64,000 nucleotides of DNA from Neorhizobium sp. SOG26 (GCF_003491345.1 NZ_CP025512.1:434001-498000), one strand, 5' to 3'; positions 19,153 to 31,638 are shown, counted from the stretch's first letter. The notes: generated by a model not told the origin, from the letters alone. Program-made: numbers and translations.

Positions 19153-19413
19153 ATGCGTATCCTCATCGCCGCCTTGTTGGCCACGGCCAGCGTGTTCTCG
19201 CCCCTGAACAGTTGGGCGCAGAGCGTTGACGTTGAGGCCACGATCAAGGCGGTCGACGTGGATTCCCTCAGCCTGACGCTGGATGACGGCAAGGTCTACA
19301 AGCTGCCGGAAGAGTTTAACTTCGAAGGGTTGAATGCTGGCGTGAAGGTTCTCGTGTTCTACACGGTCGTTGATGGCAGCCGGGTGGTGGACGATCTCGA
19401 GATCGTTCGCTGA
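19153..19413 (+). CDS. DUF1344 domain-containing periplasmic protein
   Basis: A short protein (86 residues) with a signal peptide, MRILIAALLATASVFSPL, and probable cleavage after NSWAQ. The remaining ~60 residues match DUF1344 (VEATIKAVDVDSLSLTLDDG, then KVYKLPEEFNFEGL), a small beta-rich domain common in rhizobia. Function is unknown. I use the ATG that begins the signal peptide, not the TTG 15 bases earlier. It stands alone, convergent with the phosphatase gene. Confidence 0.82.
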   Translation: MRILIAALLATASVFSPLNSWAQSVDVEATIKAVDVDSLSLTLDDGKVYKLPEEFNFEGLNAGVKVLVFYTVVDGSRVVDDLEIVR

Positions 19414-19436
19414 TCTGCCGGTCCCGCGTTAAGGAG

Positions 19437-20024
19437 CTAAAGCCACTCAAACGTCCCCGCCTGCTTGTCGAGGCGCAGGATCCGGTCCTGCGGCGTCGGT
19501 GCAACCGCGGCTTCATCTTCCGACATCTGGCCGACGAGGCGGTAAAGCGCGCGGATGACCCCTCCGTGGCAGACGCAGACGGTCGGCTGGTTGACCGATT
19601 CCAGCCATGCGCCGATGCGCCAGCACAGGATCTCGTAGCTTTCGGCAGCTTCGCCCGGCGGGATGAAGCTCCATTTGTCTTCGATGCGGGCGGCAAGCCT
19701 GTCCGGCGCAATCGCCTCGATCTCAGGGAGGGTATGGCCTTCCCAGTCGCCGAAGGAGACTTCGACCAGTCGGCGATCGGTCTCGTAGGCGAGGGGATCA
19801 AGCCCCATCGCCTGCCGCAGCAGTTCCATCGTGGCGCGGGTGCGCGAAAGCGGGCTGGCGACAAAGGAATAGCCGGCTGCATCGCCGACCAGGTCACGCA
19901 GCCGCTCGCCGTTGCGCGCCGCCTGGGAGCGGCCGAGCGCGTTGAGCGGAATGTCCTTCTGGCCTTGCAAGCGGCCTTCGGCATTCCAGTCCGTCTGACC
20001 GTGGCGGATCACATAGATGAGCAC
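19437..20024 (-). CDS. Histidine phosphatase family protein (phosphoglycerate mutase-like)
   Basis: A 195-residue branch-1 histidine phosphatase. The phosphohistidine motif is VIRHGQTDWNAEGRLQG at the N-terminus, then SPLSRTRAT, the catalytic acid region EVSFGDWEG and the second histidine in VCVCHGGVIRALYR. Substrates of such proteins range from phosphoglycerate to small phosphomonoesters, and the sequence does not decide. The start is GTG. It lies 22 bases after fabI on the same strand and may be co-transcribed. Confidence 0.88.
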   Translation of the reverse strand: MLIYVIRHGQTDWNAEGRLQGQKDIPLNALGRSQAARNGERLRDLVGDAAGYSFVASPLSRTRATMELLRQAMGLDPLAYETDRRLVEVSFGDWEGHTLPEIEAIAPDRLAARIEDKWSFIPPGEAAESYEILCWRIGAWLESVNQPTVCVCHGGVIRALYRLVGQMSEDEAAVAPTPQDRILRLDKQAGTFEWL

Positions 20025-20046
20025 GGTCGAACGTCCTTCGGGCGTC

Positions 20047-20865
20047 TTATTCCTTGACGACGGAAATATCCGGAGCGTCGACCGCCTTCATGCCAACGAC
20101 ATGGTAGCCGCTGTCGGCATGGTGCGTTTCGCCGGTGACGGAGCGCGACAGGTCGGACAGCATGTAGAGGCCGACATCGCCCACTTCCTCGATCGTCACC
20201 GTGCGGCGCAGCGGAGCGTTGTATTCGTTCCACTTGAGGATGTAGCGGAAGTCACCGATGCCGGAAGCCGCGAGCGTCTTGATCGGGCCGGCGGAGATGG
20301 CGTTGACGCGGATGTTCTTCGGGCCAAGGTCGACAGCCAGATACTTCACACTCGCTTCGAGTGCGGCCTTGGCAACGCCCATGACGTTGTAGTTCGGCAT
20401 GACCTTCTCGGCACCATAATAGGTGAGCGTCAGCATCGAGCCGCCATCGGTCATCAGCTTTTCGGCGCGACGGGCAACCGACGTGAAGGAATAAACCGAG
20501 ATCTGCATGGTCTTGGCGAAGTTGTCGGCCGTGGTGTCGACATAACGGCCGGTCAGCTCGTCCTTGTCGGAGAAGCCGATCGCGTGGACCAGGAAGTCGA
20601 TCTTGCCCCAATGCTTCTCCAGGTTGCTGAAAACCTCGTCGATCGTGGCCTCATCGGCAACGTCGCAATGGCCTGCCATGAAGGCGCCAAGTTCAGCTGC
20701 GAGAGGTTCAACACGCTTTTTCAGCGCTTCGCCCTGATAGGTGAACGCGACTTCACCGCCGTGGCTGTGGATTGCCTTTGCAATGCCCCAGGCGATGGAG
20801 CGGTTGTTGGCCACGCCCATGATGAGACCGCGTTTGCCTGCCATGAGGCCTGAAGCCTGAACCAT
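20047..20865 (-). CDS. fabI: Enoyl-[acyl-carrier-protein] reductase (NADH) FabI
   Basis: FabI performs the final reduction in each round of fatty acid elongation. The 272-residue SDR protein has the FabI cofactor motif GLIMGVANNRSIAWGIAKA near the N-terminus. The catalytic Tyr-x6-Lys pair lies in PNYNVMGVAKAAL, and RVNAISAGPIKTLAASGI follows. The ATG at 20865 is chosen over an in-frame TTG 15 bases upstream. Rhizobia often hold two FabI copies; only one is visible here. It is upstream of the phosphatase gene. Confidence 0.94.
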   Translation of the reverse strand: MVQASGLMAGKRGLIMGVANNRSIAWGIAKAIHSHGGEVAFTYQGEALKKRVEPLAAELGAFMAGHCDVADEATIDEVFSNLEKHWGKIDFLVHAIGFSDKDELTGRYVDTTADNFAKTMQISVYSFTSVARRAEKLMTDGGSMLTLTYYGAEKVMPNYNVMGVAKAALEASVKYLAVDLGPKNIRVNAISAGPIKTLAASGIGDFRYILKWNEYNAPLRRTVTIEEVGDVGLYMLSDLSRSVTGETHHADSGYHVVGMKAVDAPDISVVKE

Positions 20866-20996
20866 ACCTAGTCCCCTCAAACTTTCGTCGAGCGCTGCCT
20901 ATGGCATAGGCAGCACGAGGGTTCAAGCTGGCGCAGATCATCTCGTGTTAAAGGCTGCAATCAAGGGTGCATAAGCGCTAAAAGGTTGCCTATTCC

Positions 20997-22088
20997 CTAG
21001 ACATAAAGCCCGTGGCGCATGTGCCGCATGAGATCAGTCACCTTCTCGTTGGGCTTTTCCCACAACAGGACGCGCAACTCCACGACCAGGTCACCACGAC
21101 CGCCGGCATCGTCATGAAGGCCAAGACCCTCGAGCTTGATGGTCTGGTCGGAGCCCGACCAGGGCGCGACGGTGATGGTGCGAGGGCCTTCCGGCGTGTC
21201 CACAGTGGTTTCGGTGCCAAGCACGGCATCTTCGAGCGAGATCGGCAGCGAGGTGTGGAGGTTGAAGCCCTCGATACGGAACTGCGGGTCGCGCGCCGCC
21301 TTGATCGTGACGACGAGATCACCCGGTTTCATGCCGTTGACCCTCAGGCCCTGGCCCTTCAGCCGCAGGACGTGGCCATCGCTCATGCCCTTCTCCAGGG
21401 GAAAGCGCACCTCGCGCTCGTCCGCCAGCTTGTGGGTCACCCAGTTCTGCTTCAGCAGGTCCTCTAGCTTGACGGTCGCCTCGGTGAACATGTCGGGCGC
21501 CTTTTCCGTCGGAGACGACGGATTGCGGAAGCGACGGATGAGCGATGCGATCAGTTCGACGCCGAGAAGCGGCAGGGGAGGCTTTTCCGCAGGCGCGTCG
21601 CTCTTGGCCTGCTCGGTCTCACCGCTGGCGCTCCGGGCCTGTGCCTTGGCCTGTTCGCTGGTGCCGGCGCCGAAGATACGGTCGATGACATCTTCGGGCG
21701 TTTCAGCGCCAGGCATGGCTTGGCCAGCGCCCTGCGAACGCGACCGTCCTTGCGCCTGCGCGCGCTGGGCTTCCGCCTGCGCAAGCTCTTCCATCACCTT
21801 TTCTGCATTGGCCTTGGCAGCCCGGGCACGCTCGGCAGCCGCGCGGGCGGCATTGCGCTGCTCCATGATCGTCTGGTGCATTTCGGCAGCGGTGTCGTAT
21901 CGCTTGCGGCGCTCCGGATCCTTCAGGACCTCGTATGCCTGGCCTATTTCGGCAAAGCGCGTGGTCGCGAGCGGATCATCCTGATTGGCATCGGGATGCA
22001 CGCTTTTCGCCTTGGTACGCCAGGCCGCTTTGATCTCGTCGGCATCGGCATTGCGCTTGACGCCAAGAACAGAATAGGGATCACGCAT
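20997..22088 (-). CDS. DnaJ-type co-chaperone without zinc finger (J domain plus C-terminal domain)
   Basis: A Hsp40 protein that would stimulate DnaK. The J domain occupies residues 1-65 (MRDPYSVLGVKRNADADEIK) with the HPD triad in SVHPDANQDDP. A charged Ala/Glu/Arg-rich linker follows and then DnaJ C-terminal beta domains (LRLKGQGLRVNGMKPGDLVVTI, EDAVLGTETTVDTPEGP). The four CxxCxGxG zinc repeats of classical DnaJ are missing, so it is a CbpA/type-II-like J protein. A second in-frame ATG at 22133 would add 15 residues; the shorter form starts at the usual J-domain boundary. Confidence 0.88.
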   Translation of the reverse strand: MRDPYSVLGVKRNADADEIKAAWRTKAKSVHPDANQDDPLATTRFAEIGQAYEVLKDPERRKRYDTAAEMHQTIMEQRNAARAAAERARAAKANAEKVMEELAQAEAQRAQAQGRSRSQGAGQAMPGAETPEDVIDRIFGAGTSEQAKAQARSASGETEQAKSDAPAEKPPLPLLGVELIASLIRRFRNPSSPTEKAPDMFTEATVKLEDLLKQNWVTHKLADEREVRFPLEKGMSDGHVLRLKGQGLRVNGMKPGDLVVTIKAARDPQFRIEGFNLHTSLPISLEDAVLGTETTVDTPEGPRTITVAPWSGSDQTIKLEGLGLHDDAGGRGDLVVELRVLLWEKPNEKVTDLMRHMRHGLYV

Positions 22089-22281
22089 TGTCGGACCACC
22101 CAGTTTACCTAAAGCAGCCGGCCGAATGCTCATGGCCTTGTGCTCGTGACGATACTGACGTCCCCCGCCGTTTCATCATGCCGCGGCACAAGGGTTGCCT
22201 GTGTGGAACAAGGCTAGGTCGCGACTCGTGAATCAGTGGTTACAGCTAAGCAATCGCGATGGAATAGGGTAAACGAAGCGT

Positions 22282-22740
22282 CTACTGGCGGTCGAAGGCG
22301 GTCAGCATCCAGTCGCCGCTGCCCGTCATGCAGGCCTTGCCGGAAAACATGGCGATGCCTTCGTAGGAATGGCGTGTCGTCATGAAGTCGCGGCAGACAT
22401 TGCCTTCGCTGCGTGCCTCGCGGATGTTGGAAACGACGCCGGCACTGCCTGTCGCGGCATTCGCCCACGGCACGGATGCCGTGCCAACCTTGGTGAGGTC
22501 CGCAGAGGTGACTGCGTTGCGCACCGTCGCCTCGTCGGAAACCGCGTTCGGCTCCTGCTGCTTGCGGCCGGACACTGTTCCCGTGGAAATCGAGCGATCG
22601 ACCTTGGCCGAGTCACCGAAGAGATCGAGGCTGCTCGTGCAGCCAGTAAGCACACCAACCAGAACGGAAACGACGGTCACACGTGCGATGACGTCAAGCG
22701 GCCTCTTTGTCGGGCTCTTTGGTTTTGCTATCACTTCCAC
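22282..22740 (-). CDS. Surface lipoprotein, RT0821/Lpp0805 family
   Basis: A probable outer-membrane lipoprotein of about 152 residues. A short basic start is followed by [14 protein letters not shown], whose final LTGC is a lipobox. The C-terminal ~70 residues ([26 protein letters not shown]) match the RT0821/Lpp0805 surface-protein family, which has two conserved cysteines. All candidate starts are GTG; the one at 22740 has an AGGA about eight bases upstream. It is divergent from pdxH. The family's role is unknown. Confidence 0.72.
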   Translation of the reverse strand: MEVIAKPKSPTKRPLDVIARVTVVSVLVGVLTGCTSSLDLFGDSAKVDRSISTGTVSGRKQQEPNAVSDEATVRNAVTSADLTKVGTASVPWANAATGSAGVVSNIREARSEGNVCRDFMTTRHSYEGIAMFSGKACMTGSGDWMLTAFDRQ

Positions 22741-22796
22741 CAGGCGTCCTGTTCGAACTGGGTATCGGGGCACTCTTATGGAGTATTTTAGCTAAT

Positions 22797-23417
22797 ATGT
22801 CTGAAAGCAGGTTAACAACCGGTGACTTCACCGAGGAGAATGAGCCCTTCGCCTTGTTCGGTTCATGGCTGAAGGAAGCAGAATCCACGGAACTGAACGA
22901 TCCGAATGCGGTGGCCGTCGCAACCGTCGACGAACATGGCATGCCCAACGTCCGCATGGTCCTGCTGAAGGGTTATGATGAGAACGGCTTCGTGTTCTAC
23001 ACCAACTTCGAGAGCCAGAAGGGCCGGGAAATCCTCGGCCAGAAGAAGGCCGCCATGTGCTTCCATTGGAAGTCGCTGCGCCGGCAGGTGCGGCTGCGCG
23101 GGCATGTGGAGGTCGTGAGTGACGCGGAAGCTGACGCCTATTACCAGTCGCGTGCTCGCGGCAGCCGGATCGGCGCCTGGGCATCGAAACAGTCTCGCCC
23201 GCTGGAGGGCCGTTTCGCGCTGGAAAAGGCGGTCGCCGAATACACGGCCCGCTACGCCATCGGCGACATTCCGCGCCCGCCTTACTGGTCGGGCTTCCGC
23301 ATCAAGCCGGTGTCGATCGAGTTCTGGCACGACCGGCAGTTCCGCCTGCACGACCGCATCGAGTTCCGCCGCGCCGAGCCCGACGGGCCCTGGGAAAAGG
23401 TGCGGATGTATCCGTAA
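22797..23417 (+). CDS. pdxH: Pyridoxamine 5'-phosphate oxidase PdxH
   Basis: PdxH oxidises pyridoxine or pyridoxamine 5'-phosphate to the cofactor pyridoxal 5'-phosphate, using FMN. The 206-residue protein carries [35 protein letters not shown] and [15 protein letters not shown]. The C-terminal family signature is [17 protein letters not shown]. The ATG chosen gives the usual rhizobial N-terminus; an upstream in-frame extension of 30 residues overlaps the divergent lipoprotein gene's start region. It converges with the polysaccharide deacetylase gene, two bases apart. Confidence 0.94.
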   Translation: MSESRLTTGDFTEENEPFALFGSWLKEAESTELNDPNAVAVATVDEHGMPNVRMVLLKGYDENGFVFYTNFESQKGREILGQKKAAMCFHWKSLRRQVRLRGHVEVVSDAEADAYYQSRARGSRIGAWASKQSRPLEGRFALEKAVAEYTARYAIGDIPRPPYWSGFRIKPVSIEFWHDRQFRLHDRIEFRRAEPDGPWEKVRMYP

Positions 23418-23419
23418 GC

Positions 23420-24472
23420 CTAGCGCATCAGCTTGAACGGGATACCGGACGCCAGCGCCGACACATAACGGCGATGCTGGAAGTGCCCGTTCAGCGAGAT
23501 CCGCGGCAGCCCGGTCAGGCGGTTCGTCCAGTTTTCGTCGATCGTTCCGGGCTGCGTGGTCACAGCGACCTCGAGGCCGAGGTCCCGCGCGATATCGATG
23601 TCCCGCTGGCTGACGGCTGCCCGAAAGCCGTAAGGGTAGGCGAGGGTCTTCGGACGCTTGCCCGTCAGCGCCTCGAGCCAATCCGCTGACTGCCCCATCT
23701 CGTGCCGGGCTTCGTCGGCGGACAGGCGCGCGACATTCCGATGACTGAGCGTGTGAGCACCGGCAGAGGCGAGGGGATGCGCGGCGAGCCGCCGCAGTTC
23801 GTCGCAATCCATCACGAGATCTTCCGTGATCTTCAACGGATTGACACCATGCTCGCGCGCAAGCGCGTCGATCCGCTGAACGGCGACATCCTCGGGCTGG
23901 CTGGCGACGAAACCTGCAAAACGGTCGAAGGCCTGCAGCTTCAGCGCTTCAGTGGAAACGTCGAGATCTTCCTCGCCATGGCCGAAATCGAACTGCAGCC
24001 TGTCTGTCTGATCAAGCAGAACACCCAGCGTCTCCCACCAGAGCGAATGCGTGCGCTCGCAAAATCCACGGGTGAAGAAGATGGTGAAGGGGACACCGTG
24101 GCGCTCGAAGACCGGCAGCGCGTGCTCCACATTGTTGCGATAGCCGTCGTCCAGCGTGAACACCGCGAACGGACGCGTTTGGGGTGAACGCAGCCGCGAC
24201 GGCACCTCATCCAAGGGAATGAAGTCGTAACCCTCCGCGCGAAGCTGGGTGATCGCTTGGTGGAGAAATTCGGGCGTGACTTCCAGGTGCCGGTTGGCCG
24301 CAAAGCCCAGTCCCGTTGCCGGTCGGACATGGTGCAGCGTGAAGATTGCGCCGCGGCCTCGGGCGCTGCCCAGCACGCCCGCCCGTGAAACGAGCGCTGC
24401 CGCTTCAAGTGCGCCGGCAATCGCCCACCGCTTGCCTCGGCGCTTCAACAGCGCCTTCAACCGCGTATTCAT
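23420..24472 (-). CDS. Polysaccharide deacetylase family protein (NodB homology domain)
   Basis: A 350-residue protein with a NodB-type carbohydrate esterase 4 core. The metal and catalytic motif is FAVFTLDDGYRNN and the His motif is GAHTLSHRNVARL. A late segment, LAYPYGFRAAVSQRDIDIA, fits motif 3. Such enzymes remove N- or O-acetyl groups from polysaccharides or other acylated substrates, and the target here is unknown. No clear signal peptide is seen; the N-terminus is basic (MNTRLKALLKRRGKRW), so it may be cytosolic or membrane-associated. I use the ATG at 24472, since an upstream extension of 47 residues has no family resemblance. Confidence 0.84.
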   Translation of the reverse strand: MNTRLKALLKRRGKRWAIAGALEAAALVSRAGVLGSARGRGAIFTLHHVRPATGLGFAANRHLEVTPEFLHQAITQLRAEGYDFIPLDEVPSRLRSPQTRPFAVFTLDDGYRNNVEHALPVFERHGVPFTIFFTRGFCERTHSLWWETLGVLLDQTDRLQFDFGHGEEDLDVSTEALKLQAFDRFAGFVASQPEDVAVQRIDALAREHGVNPLKITEDLVMDCDELRRLAAHPLASAGAHTLSHRNVARLSADEARHEMGQSADWLEALTGKRPKTLAYPYGFRAAVSQRDIDIARDLGLEVAVTTQPGTIDENWTNRLTGLPRISLNGHFQHRRYVSALASGIPFKLMR

Positions 24473-24625
24473 GGATATCGACCCGCCCCAACGTGTTCCG
24501 TCGGCCAAGCCTACGTCCCGACCCTTAAACCTTGCTGAAGAAGCGAGGAGGGGCTTGGGAAGGTATCGAGACAAAGCAAGGAAGGGTGAATCTTTTGGGA
24601 GCCACCCTTTCAAGATGCCGTCGCG

Positions 24626-26041
<1,416 letters not shown>

Positions 26042-26194
26042 GGAAAAGGCTCCTTGGATTGCTTTCACGCGGGGAGCGGCATGGAAAGCTGTTGGAGCCG
26101 ATGTAGGTCCGGGCAGGCGAGTAAGCAAGCGCCGGGGAGATCGGATCCCGGAGCATCACCGATTCCGGGACCTCGACATTATATATAAGCCCCG

Positions 26195-26806
26195 TTAGGG
26201 GAGGGCGTCGTAGCCCGGTGCAAACCCCGTCAGTTCGATCGGAATGCCGACCCGATCCTGATCTGCCGACTCGCGCAGTGCAAAGACCGCGCTCTTGCCG
26301 GCGCGCAGGATGCGCATCAGCTCGTCATCGATCTCGACCTCGACATAGCAGCCTTCGGAGAAGCAGCGGGTGAAATAGGCGCGGCCGATATTGTTGTTGT
26401 CGACGTAAAGCTCCATGCCGTCCTTCAGCAGCACACCGAGCGGCGCCAGGATGCGCAGGATCTTCGCCTTGCGGTCGGCGGTCTTCAGGACCACGACCGA
26501 CAGGCCCACTTCCGGCCTGTCTTCGGCAATCACGTTCTGCATCAGCGCGCACTGCTCGGCGGAAGCGCCGGCCGGCCTGTCGCAGATGATCGACCAGGCG
26601 CCATGGTTTTCGCGCACGTTGCCAGGCTGCTGTGCCTGCTGGCCGGGCTTGGGCGGTTGCGGCGTCGGCGGAACCGGCTGCTGGCTCGCACCCTGATCTG
26701 CGGGCGCCGCAGGTGTCGGGGCCGGCTGCTGCGCAAGCGATGGGATAGATGTAGCTGCCGCGAGCATAACAGCCAGACCGGCGCGGAGCAGGGAGGGACG
26801 ACCCAT
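26195..26806 (-). CDS. Invasion-associated locus B (IalB) family protein
   Basis: A 203-residue exported protein. The signal peptide is MGRPSLLRAGLAVMLAAATSI with cleavage near SLAQ, then a 40-residue Pro/Gln-rich linker, then the IalB domain: NHGAWSIICDRPAGASAEQC, LGVLLKDGMELYVDNN and the paired cysteines in RCFSEGCYVEVEID. The family is named from Bartonella; in free-living or plant-associated relatives its role is unclear. It is transcribed away from coxB. An A/T-rich stretch after its stop (TATATATAAT on the minus strand) might serve as a weak promoter for tldD. Confidence 0.85.
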   Translation of the reverse strand: MGRPSLLRAGLAVMLAAATSIPSLAQQPAPTPAAPADQGASQQPVPPTPQPPKPGQQAQQPGNVRENHGAWSIICDRPAGASAEQCALMQNVIAEDRPEVGLSVVVLKTADRKAKILRILAPLGVLLKDGMELYVDNNNIGRAYFTRCFSEGCYVEVEIDDELMRILRAGKSAVFALRESADQDRVGIPIELTGFAPGYDALP

Positions 26807-27212
26807 GGAAACCTCTGGTAGACGAATCAGTGCGGCTATTCTTGTCGCTCGGCCGGCAAAATGAAAAGACCCGCCCTATTTTCAGCCGAGTGCGGCGAAA
26901 GTTGGGACTGAAGATGATGCTGGCCCGTGGACGGTGTTAGCAAAGCGAATTGTGAACGACTTCGCACGGCGCAGGTTTACGCACACTTTATTATCAACAG
27001 GTGATTTAGATGCCGGAATCGCCGCTGTAAGCCTGCCAGCCAGCGCCCACCGTGCCGGATGAAATCCACGGGCGTGGGAAGGCGCAAAATGCCGCACAGG
27101 CTTTTCCCGGCAGATATTGCGGCGGCAGGCAAACTGTGATTGAAGCACACCATATGGCTTGGATTCTGCGTTCGGTTTGATCCAGATCAGACGCATGGGG
27201 AGAATTGTTGTG
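26807..27212. other. Divergent intergenic region between the ialB-like gene and coxB
   Basis: About 400 bases with no convincing gene. Apart from the FNR/FixK-like palindrome next to coxB, I see only an A/T-richer stretch around 26930-27000 that could contain promoters. A 104-codon minus-strand reading frame here shows no family feature, and I treat it as spurious. Confidence 0.6.
27177..27190. promoter_or_regulatory. FNR/FixK-like palindrome upstream of coxB
   Basis: TTGATCCAGATCAG matches the anaerobox TTGAT-N4-ATCAA at all but the last base. It lies 23 bases before the coxB ATG, so a bound regulator would cover the promoter or transcript start. That position predicts repression under low oxygen rather than activation. 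Confidence 0.5.
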
Positions 27213-28097
27213 ATGACTAGAGCTTATGCAGCGATGACGGGGCTCATCTGTCTGCTCTTCGCATCCGCAGGTTATGCGGATCAGCCACATCCGTGGCAAA
27301 TCGATCTTCAGGCGCCTGCTTCGCCGATCATGCACCAGGTGCGCTGGTTCGAGCATTATACGCTCTGGTTCATCGTGCCCGTGACGCTGCTCGTTCTCGT
27401 CCTGCTGGTCATCGTGGTGATGAAGTTCCGCGCCAGCGCCAATCCGGTGCCGTCGCGCACCAGCCACAACACGATGATCGAGATCATCTGGACCATTGGT
27501 CCGGTCCTGATCCTCTTCTTCCTGGCTATTCCTTCGTTCAACCTTCTCAATGCCCAGCTCGAAATTCCCGAGTCTGACCTGACGGTGAAGGCAACCGCCA
27601 CCCAGTGGCAGTGGAACTACGAATATGAAGGTGCTTCGGCCCCGATCGCATTCGACAGCTTCATGCTGAAGGAAACCGACCGCGACTCGACCGGCAAGAC
27701 CGACATGGCCCGTTACCCGCGCCTGCTCGCCGTCGATAACGAAATGGTCGTGCCGGTTGGCAAGACGGTTCGTCTTCTCGTGACCGCTGCTCCGTCCGAC
27801 GTCATTCACGCCTTCGCTCTGCCGGCCTTCGGCCTGAAGATCGACGCTGTTCCGGGCCGTTTGAACGAAACCTGGTTCATCGCCGAAAAGGAAGGCATGT
27901 ACTACGGTCAGTGCTCCGAGCTTTGCGGCAAGGACCATGCCTTCATGCCGATCGCGATCCACGTCGTGTCGCAGGAAAAGTATGATGCCTGGCTTGCTCA
28001 GGCTGCAACCGATCTCCCGGGCGCGTTCAAGGGTCTCGTCGCTCAGGCCGATAAGCCTGTAGACGGCCTTGCCGTCGCTGCGAACGTTTCCAAGTAA
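27213..28097 (+). CDS. coxB: Cytochrome c oxidase subunit II CoxB
   Basis: Subunit II of the aa3-type oxidase takes electrons from cytochrome c through its binuclear CuA centre. The 294-residue precursor has a signal peptide ending near AGYA, two membrane helices (YTLWFIVPVTLLVLVLLVIV and IIWTIGPVLILFFLAIP) and a periplasmic cupredoxin domain. That domain has the aromatic patch ATQWQWNYEYEG and the CuA ligands in YYGQCSELCGKDHAFMP. An ATG 18 bases upstream is also in frame; I chose the one with GGGGAG at about ten bases. It is the first gene of the oxidase operon. Confidence 0.95.
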   Translation: MTRAYAAMTGLICLLFASAGYADQPHPWQIDLQAPASPIMHQVRWFEHYTLWFIVPVTLLVLVLLVIVVMKFRASANPVPSRTSHNTMIEIIWTIGPVLILFFLAIPSFNLLNAQLEIPESDLTVKATATQWQWNYEYEGASAPIAFDSFMLKETDRDSTGKTDMARYPRLLAVDNEMVVPVGKTVRLLVTAAPSDVIHAFALPAFGLKIDAVPGRLNETWFIAEKEGMYYGQCSELCGKDHAFMPIAIHVVSQEKYDAWLAQAATDLPGAFKGLVAQADKPVDGLAVAANVSK

Positions 28098-29816
<1,719 letters not shown>

Positions 29817-29830
29817 GCGGACAAAGATCA

Positions 29831-29857
29831 AGGGCATCGCGGTTGCCGCGATGCCCT
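29831..29857 (+). other. Hairpin between coxA and ctaB
   Basis: A 12-bp perfect stem (AGGGCATCGCGG / CCGCGATGCCCT) with a three-base TTG loop, not followed by a U-run. It is more likely a partial terminator, processing signal or mRNA-stabilising element that sets coxBA apart from the downstream assembly genes than a full terminator. Confidence 0.6.
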
Positions 29858-29880
29858 GAAATTGCAGACAGGACGGTTCA

Positions 29881-30834
29881 ATGACAGTTATCGACAATCA
29901 CGACGTACTTGGCTCCGAGGAAGGCTTGCGCCTTTCGGAAGCGAATGCGCGCGATTTCTTCGAGCTGCTGAAGCCGCGCGTGATGTCGCTCGTCGTCTTC
30001 ACCGCCTTCGCCGGCCTGATTCTGGCGCCCGGTGAAATTAACCCGATCCTCGGTGCCATTTCCATTCTCTGCATCGCGGTGGGCGCTGGCGCCTCCGGTG
30101 CACTCAACATGTGGTACGATGCCGACATCGACGCGGTGATGAGCCGTACCGCAAAACGTCCCATTCCGGACGGACGGGTTCAGCCGCGGGAGGCGCTTGC
30201 CTTCGGCCTGACCCTGTCGGTCTTTTCGGTCGCCATCCTTGGCCTTGCGGTCAACTGGTTCGCAGCCGGCCTTCTGGCATTCACCATTTTCTTCTATGCC
30301 GTCATCTACACGATGTGGCTGAAGCGCTCCACGCCGCAGAACATCGTCATCGGCGGCGCATCCGGTGCATTCCCGCCGATGATCGGCTGGGCCTGCGTGA
30401 CGGGCGGCGTGTCGATCGACAGCATCATCCTGTTCCTGATCATCTTCCTCTGGACGCCGGCGCATTTCTGGGCGCTCGCGCTCTTCAAGATGCGCGACTA
30501 TGGCTCCGTCGGCGTGCCGATGATGCCAAACGTTGCAGGCGAAGCTTCGACCAAGAACCAGATCGTCCTCTACACCATCCTGACGATTGCCGTGGCTGTT
30601 GCGCCGACTGCGACCGGCCTTGCAGGCATCGGCTACGGCATCTTTGCCGCCGTGCTTGGCGCGATCTTCCTCTACTGTTCGGTTGCCGTAAGGCGCATGC
30701 CGGACGGTGACGAGAAGATGGTTCCGGCCAAGAAGATGTTCGCCTATTCGATCGTATATCTCTTTGCGATCTTCTCGGCGCTTCTCGCGGATCACTGGAT
30801 CGGCGGCGTTTCCAAGCTCCTGGGAGCCGCGTGA
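29881..30834 (+). CDS. ctaB: Heme O synthase (protoheme IX farnesyltransferase) CtaB
   Basis: CtaB adds a farnesyl group to heme B to make heme O, the precursor of heme A for CoxA. The 317-residue polytopic protein has the prenyltransferase motif [20 protein letters not shown], a second Asp-rich region in [19 protein letters not shown] and about nine hydrophobic segments. Its stop overlaps the start of the next small gene (TGATG). Its place between coxA and ctaG is typical of rhizobia. Confidence 0.95.
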   Translation: MTVIDNHDVLGSEEGLRLSEANARDFFELLKPRVMSLVVFTAFAGLILAPGEINPILGAISILCIAVGAGASGALNMWYDADIDAVMSRTAKRPIPDGRVQPREALAFGLTLSVFSVAILGLAVNWFAAGLLAFTIFFYAVIYTMWLKRSTPQNIVIGGASGAFPPMIGWACVTGGVSIDSIILFLIIFLWTPAHFWALALFKMRDYGSVGVPMMPNVAGEASTKNQIVLYTILTIAVAVAPTATGLAGIGYGIFAAVLGAIFLYCSVAVRRMPDGDEKMVPAKKMFAYSIVYLFAIFSALLADHWIGGVSKLLGAA

Positions 30835-30974
30835 TGATCGAGAAAATCGAACTCAACGAAGCGCAGAAGAAGTCGCGCCGCAACCGCAACATCGCCCTTG
30901 GGCTCGTTCTGGCGGCGCTGGTCGTGCTCTTCTACATCATGACCCTGGTGAAGATCGGTGGTCTGGATGTCTAA
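30834..30974 (+). CDS. Small single-pass membrane protein of the cox operon (CoxF-like)
   Basis: A 46-residue protein not found by length-limited gene callers. It has a basic N-terminal half ([11 protein letters not shown]), one hydrophobic helix ([20 protein letters not shown]) and a short tail (KIGGLDV). The ATG shares its A with the ctaB stop, and the last eight bases overlap the ctaG start, so all three are translationally coupled. Similar small ORFs between ctaB and ctaG in other rhizobia have been labelled CoxF. The likely role is in oxidase assembly, by position only. Confidence 0.82.
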   Translation: MIEKIELNEAQKKSRRNRNIALGLVLAALVVLFYIMTLVKIGGLDV

Positions 30975-31587
30975 GCCGGAAACCACCAACCAGATGGCGC
31001 CGGGTAGCCAGAAGCGTGTCAGCAATGGCGCGATCTTCGCAGGCTGCGCCGTGTTCGTCGGCTGCATGGTGGGTGCGGCCTATGCTTCAGTTCCGCTCTA
31101 TCGCCTGTTCTGCCAGGTCACCGGTTACGGCGGCACGACGCAGCGCGTCGAGCAATATTCGGAAACGATCCTCCAGAAGCCGATCCAGGTGACGTTTGAC
31201 GCAAACGTGTCCTCGGGGTTGAACTGGGAGTTCAAGCCGGCCAAGACCGTCAACCCGAAGATCGGCGAGACGGTCCAGGTCGAATATACGGCGACCAACA
31301 GGTCGTCGACTGCCTCCACCGGCACGGCCGTGTTCAACGTGACGCCGATGGAAGCGGGTGCCTACTTCAACAAGGTGCAGTGCTTCTGCTTTACGGAGCA
31401 GACCTTGGAGCCGGGTCAATCGATCACCATGCCCGTGGTGTTCTTTGTTGATCCGGAAATCGCCAAGGCACCTGAAACGAAGAACATAAAAACGATTACC
31501 CTGTCCTACACCTTTTATCCGAGCGAGAAGGCCCAGCCGGTCGCCGCTCTGCCAAAGGGTGAGACGGTCGGGGAAGGGAAACTTTAA
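30967..31587 (+). CDS. ctaG: Cytochrome c oxidase assembly protein CtaG (Cox11)
   Basis: CtaG delivers copper to the CuB site of subunit I. The 206-residue protein has one N-terminal membrane anchor ([20 protein letters not shown]), then [20 protein letters not shown] and an immunoglobulin-like periplasmic domain with the copper motif [15 protein letters not shown]. The ATG lies inside the end of the preceding 46-residue gene. A small GC stem follows the stop. Placement next to ctaB and coxC fits its role. Confidence 0.95.
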   Translation: MSKPETTNQMAPGSQKRVSNGAIFAGCAVFVGCMVGAAYASVPLYRLFCQVTGYGGTTQRVEQYSETILQKPIQVTFDANVSSGLNWEFKPAKTVNPKIGETVQVEYTATNRSSTASTGTAVFNVTPMEAGAYFNKVQCFCFTEQTLEPGQSITMPVVFFVDPEIAKAPETKNIKTITLSYTFYPSEKAQPVAALPKGETVGEGKL

Positions 31588-31638
31588 GAGGGTCGCCGGG
31601 TTTTCCGGCGTAGCAAGGCAATATCCGGGGATTCTGAC

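Noticed and set aside
26882..27196. A 104-codon minus-strand frame before the ialB-like gene
   Set aside because: No recognisable motif, no good ribosome site, and it lies across the coxB promoter and FNR-like box.
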